DNA of 64,000 bases from positions 1 to 64,000 of the forward strand of contig JAUXXH010000034.1 in assembly GCA_030684935.1 (NCBI GenBank), in the 5' to 3' direction. Within the stretch, counting starts at the first letter, position 1, and each line of letters starts with the position of its first letter. Below are positions 55,762 through 64,000 of this stretch, piece by piece. This DNA comes from Pseudolabrys sp. GTDB lineage: Bacteria > Pseudomonadota > Alphaproteobacteria > Rhizobiales > Xanthobacteraceae. The notes below the pieces were generated by a model that saw only the letters and a program-made list of their open reading frames with translations, was not told the DNA's origin and ran no database searches. A program made the position numbers and the translations under genes.

Positions 55762-56957
55762 GGCCGGATCCCCGTCTGGGTCTGCGCCTGCGACTGCGTC
55801 TGGTTCTGAGTGACGGGCCGCGGCTGTTGCTGCTGTTGTTGCGCCGGACGACCCAGCTCATTGAGCGGCAGATATGGCACCACGCCGGAGCCGCCGGTAT
55901 TGGCATCCAGGATGATCTTGTCGGTGCCGCCCAGCACGCGCTCCATGGTTTCCAGATACATGCGCTCACGCGTGACGACCGGCGCCTTCTTGTATTCCTC
56001 GAAAATCTTCAGGAAGCGCGATGTCTGACCGGTCGCTTCCGCCACCGTCTGCGACTTGTAGGCTTCGGCGGCCTGCGTGATCTGCGCCACGCGGCCACGC
56101 GACTCCGGGACCACCCGGTTGGCGTAGGTCTGCGCCTCGTTGACCGATCGCTCAAGATCGGCGCGGGCGGCCTGCACGTCGCGGAAGGCGTCGATGACCT
56201 GGGTCGGCGGATCGACCTTCTGCAACTGCACCTGCTGAACCAGAATGCCGGCACCATACGAGTCGAGCGTCGACTGCATCAGCTCCAGCACCGCGGTTTC
56301 GATCGTCTGGCGCGCGCCGGTCAGAATCGGCTGGATTTCCGAGCGGCCGATGACTTCGCGCATGGCGCTCTCGGCCACCGCCTTCACGGTGCCTTCCGGA
56401 TTCTGGATGTTGAACAGGTAATCGCCGACCCCGGTCGGCTTGACCCGCCACAGCACCGCGAAATCGACGTCGACGATGTTCTCGTCGCCGGTGAGCATCA
56501 GGCTCTCCTCCGGCACGTCGCGGACGGTGGTGCCGCGGCGATTGTCGTCGACCACCCGCATGCCGATGTCGATCTTGTTGACGCGCAGCGCCTTCGGCGT
56601 CAGCACGGTCTCGATCGGATACGGCAGGTGGTAATTAAGTCCGGGCTGCACCTCGCGCACGTTCTTGCCGAACCGCAGCACCACACCGAGTTCGTCCGGT
56701 TCAACCCGGAAGAAACCGGAAAAGCCCCACAGCGAGATCGCGGCCAGCGCCAGCAGCGCAAAGCCTTTGCCGCCGAGACTGCCGCCCGGCAGCGCCCGGC
56801 GCAGCCGATCCTGGCCGCGGCGCAGAATTTCCTCGAGATCCGGCGGTGTCGCTCCGCCGCCGGGCGACTGCGGTCCGGAGCCCCAGGGGCCCTTGCCACC
56901 GCCCGAACCCCATGGTCCGCCGCCGCCGCTGCCGCCACTCTGATTGCTCCAAGGCAT
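55758..56957 (-). CDS. hflK: Protease modulator HflK
   Basis: 399 residues. A Gly/Ser/Trp-rich cytoplasmic start (PWSNQSGGSGGGGPWG) precedes a single span (GFALLALAAISLWGFSGFF), then the SPFH domain with GVVLRFGKNVREVQPGLNYHLPYPIE. The C-terminus is Gln/Pro-rich. It pairs with HflC. It leads the hflK-hflC-DUF2065-degP group, and folA ends 117 bp upstream. Confidence 0.95.
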   Translation of the reverse strand: MPWSNQSGGSGGGGPWGSGGGKGPWGSGPQSPGGGATPPDLEEILRRGQDRLRRALPGGSLGGKGFALLALAAISLWGFSGFFRVEPDELGVVLRFGKNVREVQPGLNYHLPYPIETVLTPKALRVNKIDIGMRVVDDNRRGTTVRDVPEESLMLTGDENIVDVDFAVLWRVKPTGVGDYLFNIQNPEGTVKAVAESAMREVIGRSEIQPILTGARQTIETAVLELMQSTLDSYGAGILVQQVQLQKVDPPTQVIDAFRDVQAARADLERSVNEAQTYANRVVPESRGRVAQITQAAEAYKSQTVAEATGQTSRFLKIFEEYKKAPVVTRERMYLETMERVLGGTDKIILDANTGGSGVVPYLPLNELGRPAQQQQQQPRPVTQNQTQSQAQTQTGIRP

Positions 56958-57074
56958 CGATCTATTCTCCCGGGGGGCCGGCGCTGTGCGGGCCGGCTCA
57001 CTTTAGTTGGGTGGGGTTATAGGGGACGCAAGCCCCCGATACAACGCGCCGATATGCGGCGCTTTGGCTCTTGG

Positions 57075-57593
57075 TCAGCGCCTTAAATAAGCCGCGACCG
57101 CAAACCCGGCGCTGTCGTCGGGCCCGGCCGGGTGTTCGATGCGGGAAACCTCCCGCCATACCGCCGGATTGATCGGCGGGAACACGGCGTCGCCTTCCGG
57201 CGCGGCATGAACATGGGTGATGTCGAGCCGGCTTGCCATCGGCATGGTGCGGGCGAAAACATCACTGCCGCCGATAACCATGATGTCATCGGTGCCGCGA
57301 CGCTCGGCATCCTGTTTGGCGTAGGCCAGCGCCGCGTCAAGGCTGGTGGCCAGCACGCCGCCCGGAACCTCCAGGGCCAGATCGCTGGTCAGCACGATAT
57401 TGGTGCGGTCCTTGAGGGGTTTGCCGATCGACAGGTAGGTCCGGCGGCCCATGACCACCGGCTTGTTGATGGTGACGGCGCGGAAATGCTGCAAATCGGA
57501 CTTCAGCCGCCACGGCAACTGGCCGTTGCGGCCGATCACGTAGTTCTCGCCGATCGCTGCCACCAGCACGATATTCATGGGCTTATCAGTCAT
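57075..57593 (-). CDS. folA: Dihydrofolate reductase
   Basis: 172 residues from ATG 57593. NIVLVAAIGENYVIGRNGQLPW holds the substrate-loop Trp, VVMGRRTYLSIG the cofactor block, and MVIGGSDVFART the GGS/GGA motif. The catalytic Asp is replaced or shifted to LKSDLQHF, typical of bacterial DHFR (D in KSDL). It regenerates tetrahydrofolate used by ThyA, encoded two genes upstream. It overlaps the GNAT gene (ATGA). ATG 57578 is an alternative start. Confidence 0.95.
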   Translation of the reverse strand: MTDKPMNIVLVAAIGENYVIGRNGQLPWRLKSDLQHFRAVTINKPVVMGRRTYLSIGKPLKDRTNIVLTSDLALEVPGGVLATSLDAALAYAKQDAERRGTDDIMVIGGSDVFARTMPMASRLDITHVHAAPEGDAVFPPINPAVWREVSRIEHPAGPDDSAGFAVAAYLRR

Positions 57594-58093
57594 GGGCTCA
57601 TCCTCTCGCGGCCGAAGGTCTGCAAGGCCGGCCCGCTCAGACGGCAGATTTTCCACTCATCCATCACCATGGCGCCGATCGAACGGTAGAAGGCGATCGA
57701 CGGCGCGTTCCAGTCCAGCACCGCCCATTCCAGCCGCGCCAGGCCCTGATCGATGCAGCGCCGGGCGAGGCGCTGCATCAGCGCGGTGCCGATGCCGCGG
57801 TCGCGCAAAGCGGGCCTGACATAGAGGTCTTCCAGATATAGCCCATGCCGCCCGCGGAAACTGGAAAAATTGACAAACCAGAGGGCAAACCCCGCCGCCT
57901 CGCCGTCCCATTCGGCGATGTCGCAGAACACCCGCGGCGTCTCGGCAAACAGCGCGGCGGCGATTTCCTCCGGCGTGGCGTCGACCTCCGCTTGCAGGTT
58001 CTCGTAATCGGCCAGTTCGCACACCAGCGCAAAGATCAGCGCCGTGTCGGCGGGCGCCGCCGGGCGGATCGTCAGGCTCCCGTTCGCGCTCAT
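57590..58093 (-). CDS. GNAT N-acetyltransferase (diamine acetyltransferase-like)
   Basis: 167 residues. The acetyl-CoA motif A is [22 protein letters not shown] (about 88-110; RDRGIG loop). The strand with [10 protein letters not shown] and YLEDLYV resembles spermidine/spermine-type acetyltransferases (SAT1-like). The acceptor is unknown. It lies between thyA and folA, with ATGA overlaps on both sides, so the three are translationally coupled although its link to folate is unclear. Confidence 0.9.
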   Translation of the reverse strand: MSANGSLTIRPAAPADTALIFALVCELADYENLQAEVDATPEEIAAALFAETPRVFCDIAEWDGEAAGFALWFVNFSSFRGRHGLYLEDLYVRPALRDRGIGTALMQRLARRCIDQGLARLEWAVLDWNAPSIAFYRSIGAMVMDEWKICRLSGPALQTFGRERMSP

Positions 58094-58884
58094 ACGGCGA
58101 CTTGCGCCTTGATGTGCGGATGCGGCTGGTAGTTCTCGAGCGTGAAGTCCTCAAAACGGAAGCCGAAGAGATCGGTCACCGACGGATTGAGCCGCATCGC
58201 CGGCAGCGCGTGCGGCGCGCGCGACAGCTGCAGCCTGGCCTGCTCCAGATGGTTCAAATACAGATGCGCGTCGCCCAGCGTGTGGATGAACTCGCCCGGT
58301 TTCAAGCCCGTCACCTGCGCCAACATCAGCGTCAGCAGCGCATAGGAGGCGATGTTGAACGGCACGCCGAGGAATATGTCGGCCGAGCGCTGGTACAGCT
58401 GGCACGACAGCCTTCCTTCCGCGACATAGAACTGGAACAGGCAGTGACACGGCGGCAGCGCCATTTTGTCGACATCGGCCGGGTTCCAGGCGGTGACGAT
58501 CAGCCGCCGCGAATCCGGGTTGCGCCTGATCATGGCGACGACGTTGGCGATCTGGTCGATGGTCTCGCCATCGCGCGCCGGCCATGATCGCCACTGCCGG
58601 CCGTAGACCGGGCCCAGTTCGCCGTCGGCGTCCGCCCATTCGTCCCAGATGCGCACGCCGTTGTCATTGAGGTATTTGATGTTGGTATCGCCGGCCAGAA
58701 ACCACAGCAGCTCGTGCACGATCGACTTGAGATGCAGCTTCTTGGTGGTCAGCATCGGAAAGCCGTCGTCGAGCGCAAAGCGCATCTGATGGCCGAACAC
58801 GGACAACGTGCCGGTGCCGGTCCGGTCGCGCTTTTCCACGCCATGGTGCAGCACGTGTTCCAACAGATCGAGATATTGGCGCAT
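58090..58884 (-). CDS. thyA: Thymidylate synthase
   Basis: 264 residues, identical in length to E. coli ThyA. It starts [31 protein letters not shown]. The catalytic Cys is in [12 protein letters not shown] (about 146) and the dUMP-binding [20 protein letters not shown] follows. It converts dUMP to dTMP using methylene-THF, producing the dihydrofolate recycled by FolA downstream. It is the first gene of the thyA-GNAT-folA unit. Confidence 0.97.
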   Translation of the reverse strand: MRQYLDLLEHVLHHGVEKRDRTGTGTLSVFGHQMRFALDDGFPMLTTKKLHLKSIVHELLWFLAGDTNIKYLNDNGVRIWDEWADADGELGPVYGRQWRSWPARDGETIDQIANVVAMIRRNPDSRRLIVTAWNPADVDKMALPPCHCLFQFYVAEGRLSCQLYQRSADIFLGVPFNIASYALLTLMLAQVTGLKPGEFIHTLGDAHLYLNHLEQARLQLSRAPHALPAMRLNPSVTDLFGFRFEDFTLENYQPHPHIKAQVAV

Positions 58885-59135
58885 GATGTGGGCCCTGCTC
58901 CCGCGACTCGGGGGAGGAAGATGGGGAAGTCTACGCCACCCGGCAACCGCGCGGCAGGCGTTTTTCCGCGCTATTCGCTGCCGCCCGCCACCGGCGCACC
59001 AAACCATGGTACTGCGGACGCGCCCTTTGACCGCCTAAGGTCTAAGGCAAGAACCACCCTCGCCCCGTCGACGCCCCCCGCCGAACGCGATACAAAGTGC
59101 GCGGCCCGCAGCCTGCGGGTTCGAGGACCCCTCCC

Positions 59136-59330
59136 ATGTTCTACATTCTGGCCGGCGCGCTCACCGCGAGCGCGGGCGGCTTTGGCCTGTGGACGATGCT
59201 GCCGCGCCACGGAATACCCCACCGCTACTCCGAAACCCCGTTTCTCCAGAGTCTGATCCCGGTCGCGATCGTCTCCGCGCTCGCGATCGGTGTGACGATG
59301 GTTCTGGGCGGCGCCTCAGAATTCTTCTGA
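59136..59330 (+). CDS. Small two-span membrane protein
   Basis: 64 residues from ATG 59136: one span FYILAGALTASAGGFGLWTML, a loop RHGIPHRYSETPFLQS, and a second span LIPVAIVSALAIGVTMVL. No family is recognised. It stands alone, divergent from thyA, and is followed by a strong hairpin terminator. Confidence 0.65.
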   Translation: MFYILAGALTASAGGFGLWTMLPRHGIPHRYSETPFLQSLIPVAIVSALAIGVTMVLGGASEFF

Positions 59331-59453
59331 TCCCGCCCTGCCCCGTCGTCTCGGGATTGCCACTGCTGACAGGTCGAGGCTGGCAATTGCCGGTCGCGGA
59401 TCGGTATTGCGCGCCGCACGATCCGAACCGTCAGGCCCCCACCCCTGGAATCA

Positions 59454-59488
59454 ACAAGGCCGGCAACGCGCCGGCCTTGTTTCGTTTC
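59454..59488 (+). terminator. Terminator between the 64-aa gene and tctA
   Basis: Perfect 11-bp stem acaaggccggc / gccggccttgt with a five-base loop, followed by ttcgtttcg. It separates the convergent small membrane gene and tctA, and may serve both strands. Confidence 0.75.
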
Positions 59489-59510
59489 GCCGTGAGTCGA
59501 TGTCGGTCGG

Positions 59511-61025
59511 CTAGTTTTCCGATTCGACGAACACTTCGTCGCGCTTCTTTTTCAGCATCGGCAGCATGGCCAGGACCAGCAGCGTGATGGCGACGAAGAG
59601 CAGCCCGGCCGAAATCGGCCGGGTCGCGAACACGGTCGGATCGCCACGCGCGATCAGCATGGCGCGGCGGAGGTTTTCCTCCATCAGCGGGCCGAGCACG
59701 AAGGCCAGCACCAGCGGCGCCGGCTCGAAATCGTGCTTCACCAGCCAGTAGCCGACCAGGCCGAACATCGCCGCGATCAGAACGTCGGCCGGGGCGTTGT
59801 TGATCGAGTAGATGCCGATGCAGCAGAACACGATGATCGACGGGAACAGCAGGCGGTAAGGCACCCGCAGCAGGCTCACCCAGATACCGACCAGCGGCAG
59901 ATTGATGACGACCAGCATCAGGTTGCCGAGCCACATCGAGGCGATCATGCCCCAGAACAGTTCGGGCTGCTTGATCATGACCTGCGGCCCCGGCACGATG
60001 CCGTGAATAGTCATGGCGCCGACCATCAGGGCCATCACCGCATTCGGCGGAATGCCGAGGGTCAGCAGCGGAATGAACGCGGTTTGCGCCGCAGCATTGT
60101 TGGCGCTTTCCGGCGCAGCCACGCCCTGGATGGCGCCGCGGCCGAAACGCTCCGGATGCTTCGACATGCGTTTCTCGAAAGTATAGGCCGCAAACGAGGC
60201 TACCACCGCGCCGCCGCCAGGCAAAATGCCCAGGATCGAGCCGAGGACGGTGCCGCGCGCGATCGCCCCCGAGGAATCGATCAGGTCCTGACGCGTCGGC
60301 ATCAGGCCGGTGATCTTGGCGTTGACGATTTCGCGGCCTTCCTTGGACATTTCGAGGTTGCGGATGATTTCGGCAAAGCCGAACAGGCCCATCGCCACAT
60401 TGGCGAAGCCAATGCCGTCGGACAGTTCGGGGATGTCGAAGGTCATGCGGCCGGCGCCGGTTTCCAGATCGGAACCAACCATCGACAGCAGCAGGCCGAG
60501 CAGGATCATGGCCACCGCCTTGAGCACCGAGCCCTTGGCCAGCACCACGGCGAAGATCATGCCGAGGACCATCAGCGAGAAATATTCGGCCGGGCCGAAC
60601 ATCAGCGCCACCGACGTCAGCGGGGCGCCGAGCGCGGCGACCAGCACGGTCGCAACGCAGCCGGCGAAGAACGAGCCGAGCGCCGCGATCGACAGAGCCG
60701 GACCGGCCCTGCCCTGCTTGGCCATCTGATGGCCGTCCAGACAGGTGACGACCGAAGTCGCTTCGCCTGGAATATTGACCAGGATCGACGTGGTCGAGCC
60801 GCCGTATTGCGCGCCGTAATAGATGCCGGCAAGCATGATCAGCGCGCCGACCGGCGGCAGGCCGAAGGTGATCGGCAGCAGCATGGCCACCGTGGCCACC
60901 GTGCCGACGCCCGGCAACACGCCGACCAGCGTACCGACAAAGGCGCCGAGCAGGCAGAACATGAGGTTGTAGGGGTTTGCGGCGACCGAAAAGCCGAGCG
61001 CAAGGTTTGCGAGGAGGTCAGTCAT
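59511..61025 (-). CDS. tctA: Tripartite tricarboxylate transporter permease TctA (copy 1)
   Basis: 504 residues with about twelve spans and the TctA signatures [25 protein letters not shown] (about 28-52) and [21 protein letters not shown] (about 68-88), plus [21 protein letters not shown]. It forms the large permease of a TctC-fed carboxylate importer. It follows tctB (copy 1) after 15 bp. No tctC is visible in the window. Confidence 0.95.
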   Translation of the reverse strand: MTDLLANLALGFSVAANPYNLMFCLLGAFVGTLVGVLPGVGTVATVAMLLPITFGLPPVGALIMLAGIYYGAQYGGSTTSILVNIPGEATSVVTCLDGHQMAKQGRAGPALSIAALGSFFAGCVATVLVAALGAPLTSVALMFGPAEYFSLMVLGMIFAVVLAKGSVLKAVAMILLGLLLSMVGSDLETGAGRMTFDIPELSDGIGFANVAMGLFGFAEIIRNLEMSKEGREIVNAKITGLMPTRQDLIDSSGAIARGTVLGSILGILPGGGAVVASFAAYTFEKRMSKHPERFGRGAIQGVAAPESANNAAAQTAFIPLLTLGIPPNAVMALMVGAMTIHGIVPGPQVMIKQPELFWGMIASMWLGNLMLVVINLPLVGIWVSLLRVPYRLLFPSIIVFCCIGIYSINNAPADVLIAAMFGLVGYWLVKHDFEPAPLVLAFVLGPLMEENLRRAMLIARGDPTVFATRPISAGLLFVAITLLVLAMLPMLKKKRDEVFVESEN

Positions 61026-61040
61026 TGGTCATGCGCCCGA

Positions 61041-61562
61041 TCAGTACCAAGGCCAAAGCTGGAACGGCAGCCCGAGCAGATAAACGAATAGGATGACGCA
61101 GAAGAGTGTCATGCAGGCCGCGGCGATGAGGCTCTCCACCCAGCGCATCTCGGTCGATCCCATGATCGACACGATGAAGGCGGTGTAGGTGGAGATGATC
61201 AGACCGAGGGCCGGAATGTGGATCGGCCCCAGGCTGATGCCGCGGATCATGGCGGCAAAGAGCAGGATCGCCGCCACCACATAAGTCGGGCCCTTGATGG
61301 CGAAGCGTTCGATCTTCGGCCCATCGACCAGCAGGCCCGTCAGCGCCACAACCGCGCCGACAAAAGCCAGCATGCCGGCGAAGATGCGCGGCGCCGTGCC
61401 GGGTCCGAAGGCGAAGCCTTGCTGTCCCGGCAGATTGGATGAAGCGATCACGGCGAGGATCGCGACGACGATAAGCGCCAGCCCGCCGTAGAAATCCTGT
61501 GGCCCGCGCACTTTGAATTGGAACCCGCCCCGTTTCGGGGAGGTGTTGGTACCGTCGGACAT
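61041..61562 (-). CDS. tctB: Tripartite tricarboxylate transporter small subunit TctB (copy 1)
   Basis: 173 residues, four spans: FYGGLALIVVAILAVIASSN; GPGTAPRIFAGMLAFVGAVVAL; YVVAAILLFAAMIRGISLG; SLIAAACMTLFCVILFVYLLGLP. The GPGTAPR motif after the first span is typical of TctB. It precedes tctA copy 1 and would form the permease complex with it. Confidence 0.92.
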   Translation of the reverse strand: MSDGTNTSPKRGGFQFKVRGPQDFYGGLALIVVAILAVIASSNLPGQQGFAFGPGTAPRIFAGMLAFVGAVVALTGLLVDGPKIERFAIKGPTYVVAAILLFAAMIRGISLGPIHIPALGLIISTYTAFIVSIMGSTEMRWVESLIAAACMTLFCVILFVYLLGLPFQLWPWY

Positions 61563-61819
61563 TACCCCTCCAGACTCTCTCTTCTTATCGCCGCCCAGCG
61601 CGCGGTGACTTGCCGCAGCACAGGCGACCTATTGTCTCACCCCACCTGCGACCTCCTAGCACAGGTGAATGTCCGGCTGGAAGCAAAGAAGTTGAGCAAG
61701 ACAAGGAAAACACACCAGAAATCCGCTCGCGCTGCGGGCGCGGCAAGGCGCATCACACCAGCGGTTGATCCGCGGTGTTCCAATCTCAATCCCTAGCAGA
61801 GGTAGCGGAAAACCGATGC
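61563..61819. other. Intergenic region between tctB copy 1 and tctA copy 2
   Basis: 257 bp upstream of tctB copy 1 and after the end of tctA copy 2 (both minus strand). It probably holds the promoter for the downstream pair. I see no gene or strong hairpin. Confidence 0.4.
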
Positions 61820-63331
61820 CTACGTGTCCTGAAGAAGCGTTTTGCCACGGCGTTTCGGCCGCGCGCCCCACAGGGCCAGCAACAGCAGCATCGCGGTCAA
61901 CACGACGATGGTGCCGCTGATCGGTCGCTCCAGAAACACCATGAAGTCGCCGCGCGAGATCAGCAGCGCGCGCCGCAGGTTCTCTTCCATCAGCGGGCCC
62001 AGCACGAAACCGAGCAGCAAGGGCGCCGGCTGGAAGTCGAGCATGCGCATGACGTAGCCGACGCCGCCGAACACCATGACCGCGATCACGTCCACGTAGC
62101 TGTTGTTGATGCTGTAGACGCCGATGCAGATGAACATCAGAACGGCGGGATAGAGCATGTGATACGGGATCATCAGCACCCGGATCCAGACGCCGATCAG
62201 CGGAATGTTCAGCACCAGCAGCATCAGGTTGCCGATCCAGAAGCTCATGATCAGGCCCCAGAACAGGTCCGGATTCTTGACCATCAACTGCGGTCCGGGA
62301 ACGATACCGTGGATCATCAGCGCGCCGAGCATCAGCGCCATGACCACGTTGCCGGGGATGCCCAGCGTCAAGGTCGGAATGAAGGCGGTCTGGTCGGCGG
62401 CGTTGTTGGCGGTTTCCGGCGCCATGATGCCTTCGATGGCGCCCTTGCCGAACCGTTCGGGCTCCTTCGCCACCTTCTTCTCCACGGCGTAAGCCATAAA
62501 GGACGCGATCACGCCGCCGGTGCCCGGCAGCGCGCCGAAGAACGAGCCGATGGACGAGCCGCGCAGCATCGGCATCCAGGACCGGCGGACGTCGTCGCGC
62601 GTCGGAATCATCGACCGGAGGGTGATGTTCTTGTGCTCTATATGGCCGCGCTTGATCATCTTGATGCTGATGATCACTTCGGAAACGCCGAACAATCCCA
62701 TCGCGATCGCCACCAGGCTGATGCCATCGTACAGGTGCGGAATGCCGAAGGTGAACCTGGGCGTTCCGGTTTCAATGTCGGAACCGACCACACCCAGCAT
62801 CACGCCAAGCACAACCATGGCGATGCCCTTGACCGGCGAACCGCTCGAAATGGTCGATGCCGCGACCAGTCCGAGCACCATCATGGCGAAATACTCCGCC
62901 GGCCCGAACTGCAGCGCCGCGCTGACGATCATCGGCGAAAAGAACATCATGACCAGAATGCCGATGCTACCGCCGACGAACGAAGCCACCGTGGTCATGA
63001 ACAAAGCCACGCCGGCGCGGCCTTCCCGCGCCATCGGATAGCCGTCGAGCGCCGTCACCGCCGTCGACGGCGTGCCGGGCAGATTCAGCAGAATGGCGGC
63101 GGTCGAACCGCCATAGGTCGAGCCGTAGAACACACCCGCCAGCATCACGATCGCCGACGTCGCGTCGAGGTGGAATGTCACCGGGAGCAGCAGCGAGATC
63201 GCGGTCAGCGACCCGATGCCGGGAAGCACGCCGATGAAAGTGCCGAGCGTGACGCCGACAAAGCACCACAGCAGATTGTTCGGCGTGAAAGCGACGCTCA
63301 GGCCCAGCGCGAGGTTGTCAAAGAAATCCAT
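61820..63331 (-). CDS. tctA: Tripartite tricarboxylate transporter permease TctA (copy 2)
   Basis: 503 residues, clearly homologous to copy 1, with GVTLGTFIGVLPGIGSLTAISLLLP and FYGSTYGGSTAAILLNLPGTP. Its start overlaps the stop of tctB copy 2 by one base (TAATG). The divergence from copy 1 shows an old duplication or separate acquisition, so the two systems probably have different substrates. Confidence 0.95.
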   Translation of the reverse strand: MDFFDNLALGLSVAFTPNNLLWCFVGVTLGTFIGVLPGIGSLTAISLLLPVTFHLDATSAIVMLAGVFYGSTYGGSTAAILLNLPGTPSTAVTALDGYPMAREGRAGVALFMTTVASFVGGSIGILVMMFFSPMIVSAALQFGPAEYFAMMVLGLVAASTISSGSPVKGIAMVVLGVMLGVVGSDIETGTPRFTFGIPHLYDGISLVAIAMGLFGVSEVIISIKMIKRGHIEHKNITLRSMIPTRDDVRRSWMPMLRGSSIGSFFGALPGTGGVIASFMAYAVEKKVAKEPERFGKGAIEGIMAPETANNAADQTAFIPTLTLGIPGNVVMALMLGALMIHGIVPGPQLMVKNPDLFWGLIMSFWIGNLMLLVLNIPLIGVWIRVLMIPYHMLYPAVLMFICIGVYSINNSYVDVIAVMVFGGVGYVMRMLDFQPAPLLLGFVLGPLMEENLRRALLISRGDFMVFLERPISGTIVVLTAMLLLLALWGARPKRRGKTLLQDT

Positions 63332-63783
63332 TAGAATGGCCAGATGAAGGGATAAAGGGGGATCTCCAGGCCGACGCGGAAAATGAGAACCGCCAGCACC
63401 GAAAGCACGACACAGAGCACCAGCGTGCCGACGACGCCCAGTTTATCGTCCGCCAGCACCGATGCGATCGTCAGCAGGAAGATCGCCGGGACCATTCCCA
63501 GAACATTGATCGTCAAGGCAAAGATCAGCGTCCCGGCAAGCACCGCAATAAACTGGCGAATGTCGGGCTTCGGCAGCGTGCCGGCCCGGAACAACGCCGG
63601 CACCAGCACGAAAAAGCCGAGGCCCGCGAGCATGAAGCCCAGCCAGGAGGGAAACATGCCCGGACCCATGTGCCGCAACGTGCCGAGATTGTAGTTCGCC
63701 GTCGCGTAAAATCCGGCAAACAGGCCAAGAACAATCAACAATGCGCCCGCGATGATGTCGCGGTAATCAACGCGATGAGACAT
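63331..63783 (-). CDS. tctB: Tripartite tricarboxylate transporter small subunit TctB (copy 2)
   Basis: 150 residues from ATG 63783 with four spans: DIIAGALLIVLGLFAGFYAT; GPGMFPSWLGFMLAGLGFFVL; FIAVLAGTLIFALTINVLGM; GTLVLCVVLSVLAVLIFRVG. The GPGMFP motif is typical. It heads the second tctBA pair, coupled to tctA copy 2. Confidence 0.9.
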   Translation of the reverse strand: MSHRVDYRDIIAGALLIVLGLFAGFYATANYNLGTLRHMGPGMFPSWLGFMLAGLGFFVLVPALFRAGTLPKPDIRQFIAVLAGTLIFALTINVLGMVPAIFLLTIASVLADDKLGVVGTLVLCVVLSVLAVLIFRVGLEIPLYPFIWPF

Positions 63784-63948
63784 ACAGTCGGCCCCCACGA
63801 ACCGGATCGGCGTACAAGATGAGTTTTCTGGAGTCTTATGGATTTGTTGCAGACGCCATGCAAACAAAAAAAGTAAACGCTCCGCTGCCGGCCTGCACTC
63901 AGAGCGCCCCACTATACCGCAGTGCAACACGTGACATCCATGCGCGTG
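63784..63948. other. Intergenic region upstream of tctB copy 2
   Basis: 165 bp between the stop of the edge gene and tctB copy 2, AT-richer around 63850-63880. It may hold the tctBA promoter. No gene is seen. Confidence 0.4.
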
Positions 63949-64000
63949 TCATAGCCAGCCGGTCAGGCCGAGCGCGCCACCGGCCGCGAACAACCACAGC
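63949..64000 (-). CDS. C-terminus of a probable membrane protein (window edge)
   Basis: The last 16 codons visible read LWLFAAGGALGLTGWL and end at a TGA (63949-63951). The tail is hydrophobic, as in the last span of a transporter. The rest is outside the window, so no family is assigned. Confidence 0.4.
   Translation of the reverse strand, partial: LWLFAAGGALGLTGWL

Noticed and set aside
61775..63334. 519-codon open frame on the plus strand
   Set aside because: It is the antisense of tctA copy 2; its composition is His/Arg/Gln/Asp-rich, as expected from a GC-rich gene read backwards, and no domain is visible.

Overview
The window is a GC-rich chromosomal segment with the gene content and regulatory signals of an alphaproteobacterium. 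It has TRAP-TAXI and tricarboxylate (Tct) transporters, a TIGR02301-type protein, DUF2778, DUF1499 and DUF898 proteins, EcfG-type general-stress promoters (GGAAC-N16-CGTT) and palindromic dispersed repeats. I infer the order Hyphomicrobiales (Xanthobacteraceae- or Nitrobacteraceae-like). This is inferred from gene content, not from a database search. Apart from the left edge, the window looks like ordinary core chromosome.

Layout. 1-0.5 kb: the right end of an IS3-family element abuts an AT-rich fragment of an AlbA_2/Schlafen-like gene. 0.5-5.1 kb: small housekeeping and envelope genes (YjbR/MmcQ-like, a DUF2778 L,D-transpeptidase-like protein, a periplasmic FKBP, a zinc-binding metallopeptidase and a YciF-like ferritin with an EcfG promoter). 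5.4-8.6 kb: a DUF898 / M48 protease / DUF1499 membrane operon. 8.6-12.7 kb: an MBL hydrolase, and a periplasmic binding protein paired with a GGDEF-EAL enzyme. 12.8-18.2 kb: an orphan sugar-acid dehydratase and a lipid-linked glycan cluster (GT-C transferase, DUF2304, GT2, small flippase-like protein, methyltransferase). 18.3-21.2 kb: a TRAP-TAXI transporter. 21.5-28.4 kb: a tRNA-Pro(CGG), tsaC, an FAD-linked hydroxyacid oxidase, an SRAP protein, a NUDIX hydrolase and a two-receiver response regulator. 28.6-39 kb: dihydroorotase, YgfZ, a YqjD-like/holin-like stress pair, tag, HD, RibD-like, PTP, acuI, an MFS transporter and a SleB-type hydrolase. 39.2-43.7 kb: a chemoreceptor, ppdK and a DUF3096 mini-protein with an EcfG promoter. 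43.8-50.5 kb: the branched-chain amino-acid block (ilvC and ilvBN) with a clear attenuator/leader peptide ahead of ilvB and two toxin-antitoxin modules (mazEF, mntA-hepT) bracketing ilvBN. 50.5-52.8 kb: miaA and serB back to back, then a GIY-YIG nuclease gene enclosed in perfect 34-bp inverted repeats. 52.9-58.9 kb: a thyA-GNAT-folA-hflK-hflC-DUF2065-degP run. 59-64 kb: two tandem TctB-TctA transporter pairs.

The most interesting structure is the GIY-YIG gene framed by inverted copies of a hairpin repeat. Other inverted pairs of the same repeat family lie near ppdK and between ilvB and ilvN. The stem positions that differ between copies change in complementary pairs. This resembles a REP/RAYT arrangement with a GIY-YIG endonuclease in place of the transposase. 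Other notable observations are the ilvB attenuator, three EcfG-type promoters and the binding-protein/c-di-GMP enzyme pair.
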